A stretch of DNA of 64,000 nucleotides from the NCBI GenBank assembly GCA_963662155.1, contig OY759270.1:56334374-56398373 (forward strand), in the 5' to 3' direction. This document shows, in pieces, positions 11,956 through 22,841 of this stretch; within the stretch, counting starts at the first letter, position 1, and each line of letters opens with the position of its first letter. Both the position numbers and the translations under genes were made by a program. The notes beneath the pieces are model-generated. The model had not been told where the DNA came from. It worked only from the letters and a program-made list of their open reading frames with translations, and made no database searches. The stretch is from Lamellibrachia columna. Lineage: Eukaryota; Annelida; Polychaeta; Sabellida; Siboglinidae.

Positions 11956-14117
11956 ATTTCTGGATCACTTGGTGTTGCCTTGCCAGATGATTCAATTCTG
12001 GATCACTTGGTGTTGGCTTGCCAGATGATTCAATTCTTGATCAATTGGTGTTGGCTTGCCAGAGATTCATTTCTGGATCACTTGGTGTAGGCTTGCCAGA
12101 TGATTCAATTCTGGATCACTTGGTGTTGGCTTGCCAGATGATTCAATTCTTGATCACTTGGTGTTGCCTTGCCAGATGATTCAATTCTTGATCACTTGGT
12201 GTTGGCTTGCCAGAGATTCATTTCTGGATCACTTTGTGTTGGCTTGCCAGAGATTCATTTCTGGATCACTTGGTGTTGCCGTGCCAGATGATTCAATTCT
12301 TGATCATTTGGTGTTGCCTTGCCAGATGATTCAATTCTGGATCACTTGGTGTTGCCTTGCCAGTTGATTCAATTGTGGATCACTTGATGTTGCCTTGCCA
12401 GTTGATTCAATTGTGGATCACTTGGTGTTGCCTTGCCAGTTGATTCAATTCTGGATCACTTGGTGTTGCCTTGCCAGATGATTCAATTCTGGATCACTTG
12501 GTGTTGTCTTGCCAGATGATTCAATTCTGGATCACTTGGTGTTGCCTTGCCAGTTGATTCAATTCTGGATCACTTGGTGTTGCCTTGCCAGATGATTCAA
12601 TTCTGGATCACTTGGTGTTGCCTTGCCAGATGATTCAATTCTTGATCATTTGGTGTTGCCTTGCCAGTTGATTCAATTCTGGATCACTTGGTGTTGCCTT
12701 GCCAGTTGATTCAATTCTGGATCACTTGGTGTTGCCTTGCCAGATGATTCAATTCTGGATCACTTGGTGTTGCCTTGCCAGATGATTCAATTCTTCATCA
12801 TTTGGTGTTGCCTTGCCAGATGATTCAATTCTGGATCACTTGGTGTTGCTTTGCCAGTTGAGTCAATTCTTCATCATTTGGTGTTGCCTTGCCAGATGAT
12901 TAAATTCTTGATCACTTGGTGTTGCCTTGCCAGATGATTCAATTCTGGATCACTTTGTGTTGCCTTGCCAGAGATTCATTTCTGGATCACTTGGTGTTGG
13001 CTTGCCAGATGATTCAATTCTGGATCACTTGGTGTTGCCTTGCCAGTTGATTCAATTCTGGATCACTTGGTGTTGCCTTGCCAGATGATTAAATCTGGAT
13101 CACTTGGTGTTGGCTTGCCAGAGATTCATTTCTGGATCACTTGGTGTTGGCTTGCCAGATGATTCAATTCTGGATCACTTGGTGTTGCCTTGCCAGTTGA
13201 TTCAATTCTGGATCACTTGGTGTTGCCTTGCCAGATGATTCAATTCTGGATCACTTGGTGTTGCCTTGCCAGAGATTCATTTCTGGATCACTTGGTGTTG
13301 CCTTGCCAGATGATTCAATTCAGGATCACTTGGTGTTGCCTTGCCAGATGATTCAATTCTTGATCATTTGGTGTTGCCTTGCCAGATGATTCAATTCTTG
13401 ATCACTTGGTGTTGCCTTGCCAGATGATTCATTTCTGGATCATTTGGGGTTGCCTTGCCAGTTGATTCAATTCTGGATCACTTGGTGTTGCCTTGCCAGT
13501 TGATTCAATTCTGGATCACTTGGTGTTGCCTTGCCAGATGATTCAATTCTGGATCACTTGGTGTTGCCTTGCCAGATGATTCAATTCTTCATCATTTGGT
13601 GTTGCCTTGCCAGATGATTCAATTCTGGATCACTTGGTGTTGCCTTGCCAGATGATTAAATCTGGATCACTTGGTGTTGGCTTGCCAGAGATTCATTTCT
13701 GGATCACTTGGTGTTGGCTTGCCAGATGATTCAATTCTGGATCACTTGGTGTTGCCTTGCCAGTTGATTCAATTCTGGATCACTTGGTGTTGCCTTGCCA
13801 GATGATTCAATTCTGGATCACTTGGTGTTGCCTTGCCAGAGATTCATTTCTGGATCACTTGGTGTTGCCTTGCCAGATGATTCAATTCAGGATCACTTGG
13901 TGTTGCCTTGCCAGATGATTCAATTCTTGATCATTTGGTGTTGCCTTGCCAGATGATTCAATTCTTGATCACTTGGTGTTGCCTTGCCAGATGATTCATT
14001 TCTGGATCATTTGGGGTTGCCTTGCCAGTTGATTAATTTCTGGATCACTTGGTGTTGCCTTGCCAGATGATTCAATTCTGGATCACTTGGTGTTGCCTTG
14101 CCAGATGATTCATTCAA
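11956..14117. repeat. 38-bp minisatellite, about 57 copies, with segmental duplication
   Basis: The unit contains GGATCACTTGGTGTTGCCTT and then GCCAGATGATTCAATT. Variants include TTGATTC, AGATTCATTTC (shorter unit) and GGCTTGCC. A block with a distinctive order of variants, marked by GATGATTAAATC, occurs at 13084 and again at 13651. This is a roughly 567-bp higher-order duplication. Each unit carries TTGCCTTGCCAG, which looks like a splice acceptor, but there is no exon context. Confidence 0.96.
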
Positions 14118-14154
14118 CACCATAAAAGTTAATTTTGTGTTCTTGAGAAAACAC

Positions 14155-16817
14155 ATCAAAGGTATACTTGAGAAACCCTATCAAGGATATACTTGAGAAA
14201 CCCTATCAAGGATATACTTGAGAAACCCTATCAAGGATATACTTGAGAAACCCTATCAAGGATATACTTGAGAAACCATATCAAGGATATACTTGAGAAA
14301 CCCTATCAAGGATATACTTGAGAAACCATATCAAGGATATACTTGAGAAACCCTATCAAAGGTATACTTGAGAAACCCTATCAAGGATATACTTGAGAAA
14401 CCATATCAAGGATATACTTGAGAAACCCTATCAAGGATATACTTGAGAAACCCTATCAAGGATATACTTGAGAAACCCTATCAAGGATATACTTGAGAAA
14501 CCCTATCAAAGGTATACTTGAGAAACCCTATCAAGGATATACTTGAGAAACCCTATCAAGGATATACTTGAGAAACCCTATCAAGGATATACTTGAGAAA
14601 CCCTATCAAGGATATACTTGAGAAACCATATCAAGGATATACTTGAGAAACCCTATCAAAGGTATACTTGAGAAACCCTATCAAGGATATACTTGAGAAA
14701 CCCTATAAAGGATATACTTGAGAAACCATATCAAGGATATACGTGAGAAACCCTATCAAAGGTATACTTGAGAAACCCTATCAAGGATATACTTGAGAAA
14801 CCCTATCAAGGATATACTTGAGAAACCATATCAAGGATATACTTGAGAAACCATATCAAGGATATACTTGAGAAACCCTATCAAAGGTATACTTGAGAAA
14901 CCCTATCAAGGATATACTTGAGAAACCCTATCAAGGATATACTTGAAAAATCCTATCAAAGGTATACTTGAGAAACCCTATCAAGGATATACTTGAGAAA
15001 CCCTATCAAGGATATACTTGAGAAACCATATCAAGGATATACTTGAGAAACCCTATCAAGGATATACTTGAGAAACCCTATCAAGGATATACTTGAGAAA
15101 CCCTATCAAGGATATACTTGAGAAACCCTATCAAGGATATACTTGAGAAACCCTATCAAAGGTATACTTGAGAAACCCTATCAAGGATATACTTGAGAAA
15201 CCCTATCAAGGATATACTTGAGAAACCCTATCAAGGATATACTTGAGAAACCCTATCAAGGATATACTTGAGAAACCATATCAAGGATATACTTGAGAAA
15301 CCCTATCAAAGGTATACTTGAGAAACCCTATCAAGGATATACTTGAGAAACCCTATAAAGGATATACTTGAGAAACCATATCAAGGATATACGTGAGAAA
15401 CCCTATCAAAGGTATACTTGAGAAACCCTATCAAGGATATACTTGAGAAACCCTATCAAGGATATACTTGAGAAACCATATCAAGGATATACTTGAGAAA
15501 CCATATCAAGGATATACTTGAGAAACCCTATCAAAGGTATACTTGAGAAACCCTATCAAGGATATACTTGAGAAACCCTATCAAGGATATACTTGAAAAA
15601 TCCTATCAAAGGTATACTTGAGAAACCCTATCAAGGATATACTTGAGAAACCCTATCAAGGATATACTTGAGAAACCATATCAAGGATATACTTGAGAAA
15701 CCCTATCAAGGATATACTTGAGAAACCCTATCAAGGATATACTTGAGAAACCCTATCAAGGATATACTTGAGAAACCCTATCAAGGATATACTTGAGAAA
15801 CCCTATCAAAGGTATACTTGAGAAACCCTATCAAGGATATACTTGAGAAACCCTATCAAGGATATACTTGTGAAACCCTATCAAGGATATACTTGAGAAA
15901 CCCTATCAAGGATATACTTGAGAAACCCTATCAAGGATATACTTGAGAAACCATATCAAGGATATACTTGAGAAACCCTATCAAAGGTATACTTGAGAAA
16001 CCCTATCAAGGATATACTTGAGAAACCATATCAAGGATATACTTGAGAAACCATATCAAGGATATACGTGAGAAACCCTATCAAAGGTATACTTGAGAAA
16101 CCCTATCAAGGATATACTTGAGAAACCCTATCAAGGATATACTTGAGAAACCCTATCAAGGATATACTTGAGAAACCATATCAAGGATATACTTGAGAAA
16201 CCATATCAAGGATATACTTGAGAAACCCTATCAAAGGTATACTTGAGAAACCCTATCAAGGATATACTTGAAAAATCCTATCAAAGGTATACTTGAGAAA
16301 CCCTATCAAGGATATACTTGAGAAACCCTATCAAGGATATACTTGAGAAACCATATCAAGGATATACTTGAGAAACCCTATCAAGGATATACTTGAGAAA
16401 CCCTATCAAGGATATACTTGAGAAACCCTATCAAGGATATACTTGAGAAACCCTATCAAGGATATACTTGAGAAACCCTATCAAGGATATACTTGAGAAA
16501 CCCTATCAAAGGTATACTTGAGAAACCATATCAAGGATATACTTGAGAAACCCTATCAAGGATATACTTGAGAAACCCTATCAAGGATATACTTGAGAAA
16601 CCCTATCAAGGATATACTTGAGAAACCCTATCAAAGGTATACTTGAGAAACCCTATCAAGGATATACTTGAGAAACCCTATCAAGGATATACTTGAGAAA
16701 CCCTATCAAAGGTATACTTGAGAAACCCTATCAAGGATATACTTGAGAAACCCTATTAAGGATATGCTTGAGAAACCCTATCAAGGATATACTTGAGAAA
16801 CCCTATCAAAGGTATAC
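14155..16817. repeat. 25-bp minisatellite, about 106 copies, with 650/675-bp higher-order repeats
   Basis: The unit is GATATACTTGAGAAACCCTA plus TCAAG. Variants (CCATATCAAG, TCAAAGG) recur in fixed order. Two rare markers show the higher-order period: ACGTGAG occurs at 14741, 15391 and 16066, and ACTTGAAAAATCC at 14941, 15591 and 16266. The spacings are 650 and 675 bp, that is 26 and 27 monomers. The array grew both by monomer and by whole-block duplication. Confidence 0.97.
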
Positions 16818-17392
16818 TGCTCATTCATTGTTCATGTGTTGCTGGTTGATATTTATCTGAGTTAAATATGTTTGTGTGTTCAGCTTTGTGGCTTTTAAAG
16901 TAGATGGTTTGAAGTGCCAGATAAACATCATGTGATGTGACAGTAAGTTGTCACTTTGGACTGGTTCAGTCCGGTTTTGATAGCATACATCTGTGGTTGT
17001 CAGGTCTGTGCACAATCTGGTGATCTATAGAAAAAAATTTAATAGTCATCAGAAGTCAAGAGGCATGACAGTAAGATTTTATTTATAAGGCAGCACTTCT
17101 ACTTTGTAAGCACTAGGTGAAATATGATTTGTTTATCAAACACTTCACATCAGAGTGATGGGTCAAATACATTTTTACCAAATATAAATACATTCCTTTT
17201 TAAACTTTCAAATACAAGTATGCTCTATTAACACATTTCAAATACAAATACACTTGATCAAATACAAATATGTGTCGAGTCCTAACAAAATGAATAACGT
17301 GCAAATTTGAAAATATTGAGTTATCTATATCGTTGGAAAGAGCAGATATTAAGTTTTTATTTGATGCATAATTTTTTATTTTGATGCCAGGT
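16818..17392. other. Unassigned intronic sequence
   Basis: No exon or transposon ends seen. AT-rich, with CAAATACAAATA-type runs near 17200-17270. Confidence 0.35.
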
Positions 17393-18040
17393 TAGTAGAA
17401 AAGACATAGGTAGCAAGTATATTACTGTCAATTTGATATTAAATCCTAAATAACCCAGCCTGAAGTGTTCTTTTGAACATAAAAACAGCCTTATTCAAAG
17501 CTAGTATAGCAATCAAATTAAGACTAAATTCTGTGATGACGCCATGCAAACAGCAAGTAAAGGCCACCAGGCAATTAATAAGCAACATTTGCAGCAACTG
17601 GGTGGACTTCGTCAAGTCCGAGTGTGAGAAGTCCTGGGCTGAGGTTCAGGTGGATAGTTTTAGTTTTGAGTGTAGGGGGTGTGCGAAGATGAAGGAACTA
17701 GAGGTGGAGTTGGAACAGCTGAGGCTGCTTGTTGTGGCAATGGAGGGAAGGGAGCAGGTGGGTTGTGCCAGTGGTTCCAGTGGGGGGACAGTAGATGATA
17801 AAGTGGGGGAGACGATGAGAGAGATGCTAGGGAGAGCGCACCTCAGCCTGGGAGGAGGCTGAGAGGAGGTAAGGTGACAGGTCGTAGGGAGACAGGACAT
17901 AAGGAGACGGGAAGGAAAGAAATATGAGGAAGACAACCGGAGCCAAGGAGAGGGGAGTGGGGGCGAAGGAGATGGGAGTGAGGGAGATGGGAGGTGTCAG
18001 GAGGAAAGATGACGGGAGTGCAAGTTAGCCAGCCTGCTCC
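17393..18040 (+). mobile_element. CR1/L2-type LINE, isolated 5' fragment (ORF1 start only)
   Basis: From TTAGTAGAAAAGACATAG at 17393 the sequence parallels 41190-41850 of the long CR1 copy. It has the same ORF1 start (17473-17862 here): a Cys-containing segment (SFECRGC) followed by a coiled-coil-like KMKELEVELEQLRLL. Similarity runs through the GGGAGACGG-rich stretch to GCAAGTTAGCCAG near 18030, then stops. The rest of the element is missing. A head without a tail is the reverse of normal LINE 5' truncation, so a later deletion or recombination is likely. Confidence 0.75.
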
Positions 18041-18339
18041 CTCAGTCCCTGTTCTCTCAGACCCAGGCTAGCATGTGTCATGGCTTCATGAGATATGCTG
18101 CAAGTCTTCATTGATCACACACTGAGTTCATTGTTATGAAGCATTTGAGTAATTGTTAGCAGTTACAATCAAGGGTCAGTTAGGAGTCCTCCACATCTGG
18201 ACAGTGGATATGGTGTAATGAATTAGTTAAATAAGGATCATCTTAAATGAATCACTGTCAGATATTTTGTTGCATTTTTTTCTTTTAGGAAAATATTTCC
18301 AATAGTTGTAACAGACTGTAAAGTAGGGAAGTTCTCTGT
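18041..18339. other. Unassigned spacer
   Basis: Nothing recognised between the CR1 fragment and the hAT target duplication. Confidence 0.3.
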
Positions 18340-18347
18340 AGACCCAT

Positions 18348-19663
18348 TAGTGCCCTGCGCGGGCCGGGCTTTGGGTCCAAGCCCGGCCCACAGCCTGCGG
18401 GCCGGGCCGGGCCTCTACATAATTTTGCGGGCTGGGCCTACATACTGCGGGCCCGGGCCGGGCCTGGGCTGAAAATAATTTAAACACAACGGGCTTGGGC
18501 CGGGCCTGGGCCTATTGTGAGCGGGCTGGGCTGGGCCTGGACATAATAAAAATATTCATACAAAACACCGATTATTACTTTATTTTTTAATAAAAAAATT
18601 ATTATAAATTGTAATTCCGGTTAATGAATGCTTAAAATTATTTCTTTAGCATTATATATTTGCAAACTTGCATAGAATCTAATGGCCCCATAAGTTCACT
18701 TGGCTGGAAGTAGCCAGCCCCAAATGTTTACTTTAGAAATATTTGCAGAGGCAATCAAGCCATGATTAACCATCAACTTATCACCCTTTGACCCTACCAG
18801 TGGACATTCTATTGTCTAGGTCTTCCCTCCAAACATTGCCTACCTGAATGACCTGCCCACTGCCAAGTGGTAACTGGTATTTCTCCCCAGTCTTAATTCA
18901 TTCACACTTGTACTAATTCACACATGTCTGAACCTGTCTGTCTCAGGCTAGTGACTGCAGGCCTGCTGGAAATGCCACTGGGTGTCAGTGCCAGTGGGTA
19001 ACATTTAATTGAAATATCATATCAAATTATGTTAACTTAGTTGGGCTAATTCAATTAACAATATGAATTGGGGTTATGGCTTGCATATGGGTTAAGTCAG
19101 GGTTAGATAAACAAATCTCCAACCCTAACCGTAAGCCAATACATTAAAGCCAAATATAACAAATGTTATCATATTTAATAGTAATGACACTAAGAAGTTT
19201 TTCTTTATTTTTCTTCAGGATATTCGTAAGTTTGAAGAAGTTGGTAGTGCTGGATTTTTAGAACTCATCCAGCACACTATGGAACATCAGCATAAGAGTA
19301 GTACTCCACTAAGAGCTAAGGATGTTTTTTTATTTAATAAAACAATAAGTCTGTTTTACAGTTTATTTGTTTTTCTTCTTTGTTATAAGATTATAGGTTT
19401 ATCTTCTCTAAACTTAGCGGGCCGTGGGCTTGCGGGCCGCGGGCTGACCCATCTTTGGCCCGCGGGTATGGGCCGGGCCTGGGCCTGAAACTTGCGGGCC
19501 GGGCCTGGGCCAAACATTCACGGTCTTGATCGGGCCTGGGCCTAAATTCTAGTTTGTGGGCCTGGGTCTTGAAAAATTGCTGCGGGCCTGGGCCGGGCCT
19601 GGACTCTAACTGCTAATTGCGGGCCGGGCTTGGGATCAAATTCTAGGCCCGCGCAGGGCACTA
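18348..19663 (+). mobile_element. hAT-superfamily DNA transposon, non-autonomous or decayed, 1316 bp
   Basis: The ends form a perfect 18-bp terminal inverted repeat, TAGTGCCCTGCGCGGGCC at 18348-18365 and its reverse complement at 19646-19663. They are flanked by a perfect 8-bp duplication, AGACCCAT, at 18340-18347 and 19664-19671. An 8-bp TSD with a TAGTG-type end is the hAT signature. Both subterminal regions (18358-18545 and 19417-19645) carry many GGGCCGGGCC/GGGCCTGGGC motifs, as hAT transposases bind subterminal repeats. A short coding remnant after TTTTCTTCAG (near 19219) reads DIRKFEEVGSAGFLELIQ. It resembles an early hAT transposase block, weakly. No full transposase remains. Confidence 0.88.
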
Positions 19664-19920
19664 AGACCCATACAATATAATTATGGCTTACTGCAATATA
19701 TATAATATGTTATTTATACTTGAAGAAAGAGGTGAGAAGATTTGTCCAAATTGGAACAAAGGGGATGAGTGGCAATTTGAACAGTTTGTTTGTCCTTGCG
19801 TTCAATAAAGACCACATGAGACCAATTTACATCAGTTCAGTTTGTCTTGTTTTGGTGCACAAAGGCAGTGTTGCAATTTGTAATCTGTTCATATTAGAAG
19901 TTTGCAATTTATATTTTCTG

Positions 19921-20122
19921 CTTTGTTGAGAGGGTTAGAACGTGCCACTACAACAGGCTCAGAATCCCCTTCTAGCCAGACTGCTGGCACCAGATTATAC
20001 TGGTGTAGGAGGCAGTCTGACTTTGTTGAGAGGGTTAGAATGTGCCACTACAACAGGCTCAGAATCCCCTTCTAGCCAGACTGCTGGCACCAGATTATAC
20101 TGGTGTAGGAGGCAGTCTGACT
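19921..20122. repeat. Two-copy 100-bp tandem duplication
   Basis: The segment beginning CTTTGTTGAGAGGGTTAGAA occurs at 19921 and 20021 with one visible difference (AACGTG versus AATGTG). It looks like a newly born array. No coding role is seen. Confidence 0.93.
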
Positions 20123-20129
20123 TGAGTCA

Positions 20130-21370
20130 CCTTACTTCTACAGAGGAAGCCTCAGCTGGCAGTTCTTAGCAGTTAGCACTGTCAGCCAGTGCCAAGTGGT
20201 ATGGTGTCCTGACTGCATCAAAGGCATTTAATGGCTAGCTGGTGGGTCAACTGATGAATGGCCCTTTATGGACATCCTAGTGTCTTAATTAAACAAACAG
20301 ATTATGGCCTCAACTGGTAGCCTATAACTGTTTGCTTAATGTGGTATTTCTGACTGGGAAAAGATGCTGCCTGTTGCCTTTTTTGGGGTATCATAGTCAT
20401 GGTTATTGGAGAATGGGGGTGTACTATATTTAGGGATGGTAAGGGGGGTAATCAATAAGAAATAACAAAGTATTAAAAAAATAGTTGTACATTAAAAAAC
20501 TCCAGGAAGGTTTCATATAAACCAATCAACATCCAGCACTGCCCTTAGCTATTCATTGACAGACATAACATGAACAGTGTGATCAATTAATATGGTCATC
20601 ATTACAGTGTATTAACTATGTATTATTACCACTTGTTATTGTAAACATTGCACCAGCATTTATGTTTCATGTCATGAAGCAGTGTGCAAAATAGCAACAA
20701 ACATACGGTCATTTTCATTGCAATTATCTTTTGCACCATTTATGTTTCATGGCATGACGCTTTGTGAGAAAGAAAAACAACAGTAAATACACGGTCATCT
20801 TTCCCAATTTTTGAGATAGAGTAAAACGTACAAGTACTTTGACAGTCAAGTTCAAGTACTGCACTCACCAAAATGGCAAGTACAAGTTCAAGTAGAGTAC
20901 TTGCTGTACTTAAGTACATAAGTACTTGAGTACTTGAACCCATACCTGATGGTAGAGCTGCATCTTCTCCTTGGCTGTGAGGGGAATGTTAGCTGTAAAA
21001 TGTACAAAAGTAAAAGTAAGAAATCACAATTAGGTGGACTGATTGTTTATTTTCCATTCTCATCATGCAATAAGAAAACTACATATGATTGTGATACATA
21101 TGAAAAGCTAGCAATACAAGGTAACAAATTAGTTATCTAGTAATCAAACAATTAATATATAATAGTTCTGTTAAACAATTACTGTAAGTACTGGTATGTC
21201 TACTCACATTTTTACAGGATGTTGTGAGATTTAAATTCAGGTTGTCATCTCAGGGACTCAGTTTGACATGGACCGTTCTGGAAACAGGAACAGGAAGACA
21301 TTGTGTTATTGTCAGACAAAAATATGAGTTGGTTTCCGTTCCTGGATTCCTACACTACAAGAGAAAATAC
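20130..21370. other. Unassigned intronic sequence
   Basis: No exon was recognised. There is a diverged local duplication of about 90 bp around TTTATGTTTCATGTCATG (20660) and TTTATGTTTCATGGCATG (20737). A clustered AAGTACTTGAGTACTT palindrome-like stretch lies near 20880-20940. Confidence 0.4.
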
Positions 21371-21371
21371 T

Positions 21372-21535
21372 GTAATTCCGTTACCAAAATGTAATTCCGT
21401 TACCAAGTTTTACACAAGATCAGAGAAGATACTTTTACTGTGTGTATCTGATAAGAGAATTTCAAGTAACTTTTAATTTCAATCAATAGTTAGTTCTCAG
21501 GAAAACTTTTATGACTGTTTTGGTAACGGAATTAC
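21372..21535. repeat. Perfect 18-bp inverted repeat with 128-bp spacer
   Basis: GTAATTCCGTTACCAAAA at 21372-21389 is exactly reverse-complemented at 21518-21535. A second partial direct copy of the left arm lies at about 21391-21405. It could be the ends of a small MITE or a hairpin-forming element. No target duplication was identified. Confidence 0.7.
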
Positions 21536-21894
21536 GGACAAAATGTATGAAAATGTATCACCATCCTGTTCATAGTATGAGATGTGCAGTACGTACTGCT
21601 TTCTGCATTTTGAATTTAGAGTATATTAACCTAAATAATCAACAAAATAAAAGTAAATAAGTTGAGAGTTAATGGGAAGATGGGAGAAGTTTCTGAAGTA
21701 TTGCTTTTTCATTGGCTGTAATGCTAAAAATACACCTCATTAGAAATGCTATTTTTCAAGAAAATGAACCGATTGATTAAACATTTTACTTTAGTCCAAA
21801 TTCTACAATTTCTTTACAGAAGTAGTGAAACTTTGGCACTGTTCAACAAGATTTAATATTTAGCAGTCTGGGCTCTCCAATACGGAATTGCCCA
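21536..21894. other. Unassigned spacer
   Basis: Nothing recognised. Confidence 0.3.
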
Positions 21895-22422
21895 AGTGTA
21901 GGTTAGGTACTCATGTATAGGTTAGGTACTCATGTGTAGGTTAGGTACTCATGTATAGGTTAGGTACTCATGTATAGGTTAGGTACTCATGTATAGGTTA
22001 GGTACTCATGTGTAGGTTAGGTACTCATGTATAGGTTAGGTACTCATGTATAGGTTAGGTACTCATGTATAGGTTAGGTACTCATATGTAGGTTAGGTAC
22101 TCATGTGTAGGTTAGGTACTCATGTATAGGTTTAGGTTAGGTACTCATGTTTAGGTTTAGGTTAGGTACTCATGTGTAGGTTAGGTATTCATGTGTAGGT
22201 TAGGTACTCATGGGTAGGTTAGGTACTCATGTGTAGGTTAGGTACTCATGGGTAGGTTAGGTACTCATGTATAGGTTTAGGTTAGGTATTCATGTTTAGG
22301 TTTAGGTTAGGTACTCATGTGTAGGTTAGGTACTCATGTTTAGGTTTAGGTTAGGTACTCATGTGTAGGTTAGGTACTCATGGGTAGGTTAGGTACTCAT
22401 GTGTAGGTTAGGTACTCATGTG
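21895..22422. repeat. 19-bp minisatellite, about 27 copies
   Basis: The unit is GTATAGGTTAGGTACTCAT. Variants include GTGTAGG, GGGTAGG and 6-bp-longer units with TTTAGGTTTAGG. The TTAGG core is fortuitous. It lies about 320 bp upstream of the 45-nt exon. Confidence 0.95.
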
Positions 22423-22566
22423 GATGTTTGTATTTACCAATACTTCAGATGCTAAACGTGCATGTTGAAACATGTTGAAACATGTTGAAACATGTCAAGT
22501 AGACCTTTGTGCTGTATCATGTAACATGGTTTCATAAATTGCATTGCAGTACATAAAGGTTATTTG

Positions 22567-22637
22567 TCAGATGAGTGATGTGTATTAATGTAACAGATGA
22601 GTGATGTGTATTAATGTAACAGATGAGTGATGTGTAA
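22567..22637. repeat. Short 26-bp tandem repeat, about 2.7 copies
   Basis: CAGATGAGTGATGTGTATTA plus ATGTAA repeats at about 22567, 22593 and 22619. Intronic, upstream of the exon at 22743. Confidence 0.85.
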
Positions 22638-22742
22638 CAGATACACAGAGATATAATGTTCCTAAAATAGTGTTTGTTTGTCTCACAACTGCTGCATCTG
22701 TTAGAAACGTTAGAAAACATTCTTTTGATTGTTGTGTTTTAG

Positions 22743-22787
22743 GGATGCTCTCAATTTCCTGACGGAAGAACTTAAAAGCCCCTACAA
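22743..22787 (+). CDS. SLC7A8-like: SLC7 amino-acid transporter, in-window exon 3 (45 nt, end of TM6)
   Basis: This very short exon follows acceptor TTGTGTTTTAG and ends at TACAA before donor GTAAGTA. Its first G completes the tryptophan codon begun at 11210-11211. It then reads DALNFLTEELKSPY plus AA of the next codon. GW[DN]xLNFxTEExxxPY is a hallmark of the family, in the TM6 C-terminal half and the following loop. The phase fits both neighbours, and a 45-nt exon here fits my recollection of vertebrate SLC7 gene structure. The bases AGCCCCTACAA plus the donor are the unit of the repeat that follows directly. A CR1 sits 54 bp downstream. Confidence 0.93.
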
Positions 22788-22840
22788 GTAAGTAAGCCCC
22801 TACAAGTAAGTAAGCCCCTACAAGTAAGTAAGCCCCTGCA
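22777..22840 (+). repeat. 18-bp splice-donor ('mirage-like') repeat, left part
   Basis: The unit is AGCCCCTACAAGTAAGTA: 11 bases of exon end plus 7 of intron start. GTAAGT recurs at 22788 (the real donor), 22806 and 22824, exactly 18 bp apart. If a downstream donor were used, the transcript would gain AAG TAA, an in-frame stop, so only the first donor is productive. The array is cut at 22841 by a CR1 and resumes at 24120. Confidence 0.92.
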
Positions 22841-22841
22841 A

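Noticed and set aside
12131..12367. Short open frame with repeated PDDSILDHLVL
   Set aside because: It is a reading of the 38-bp minisatellite; the frame changes with each shorter unit.
21895..22422. Interstitial telomeric repeat (TTAGG-like)
   Set aside because: The unit is 19 bp, GTATAGGTTAGGTACTCAT. TTAGG is only part of it and is not tandemly iterated by itself.
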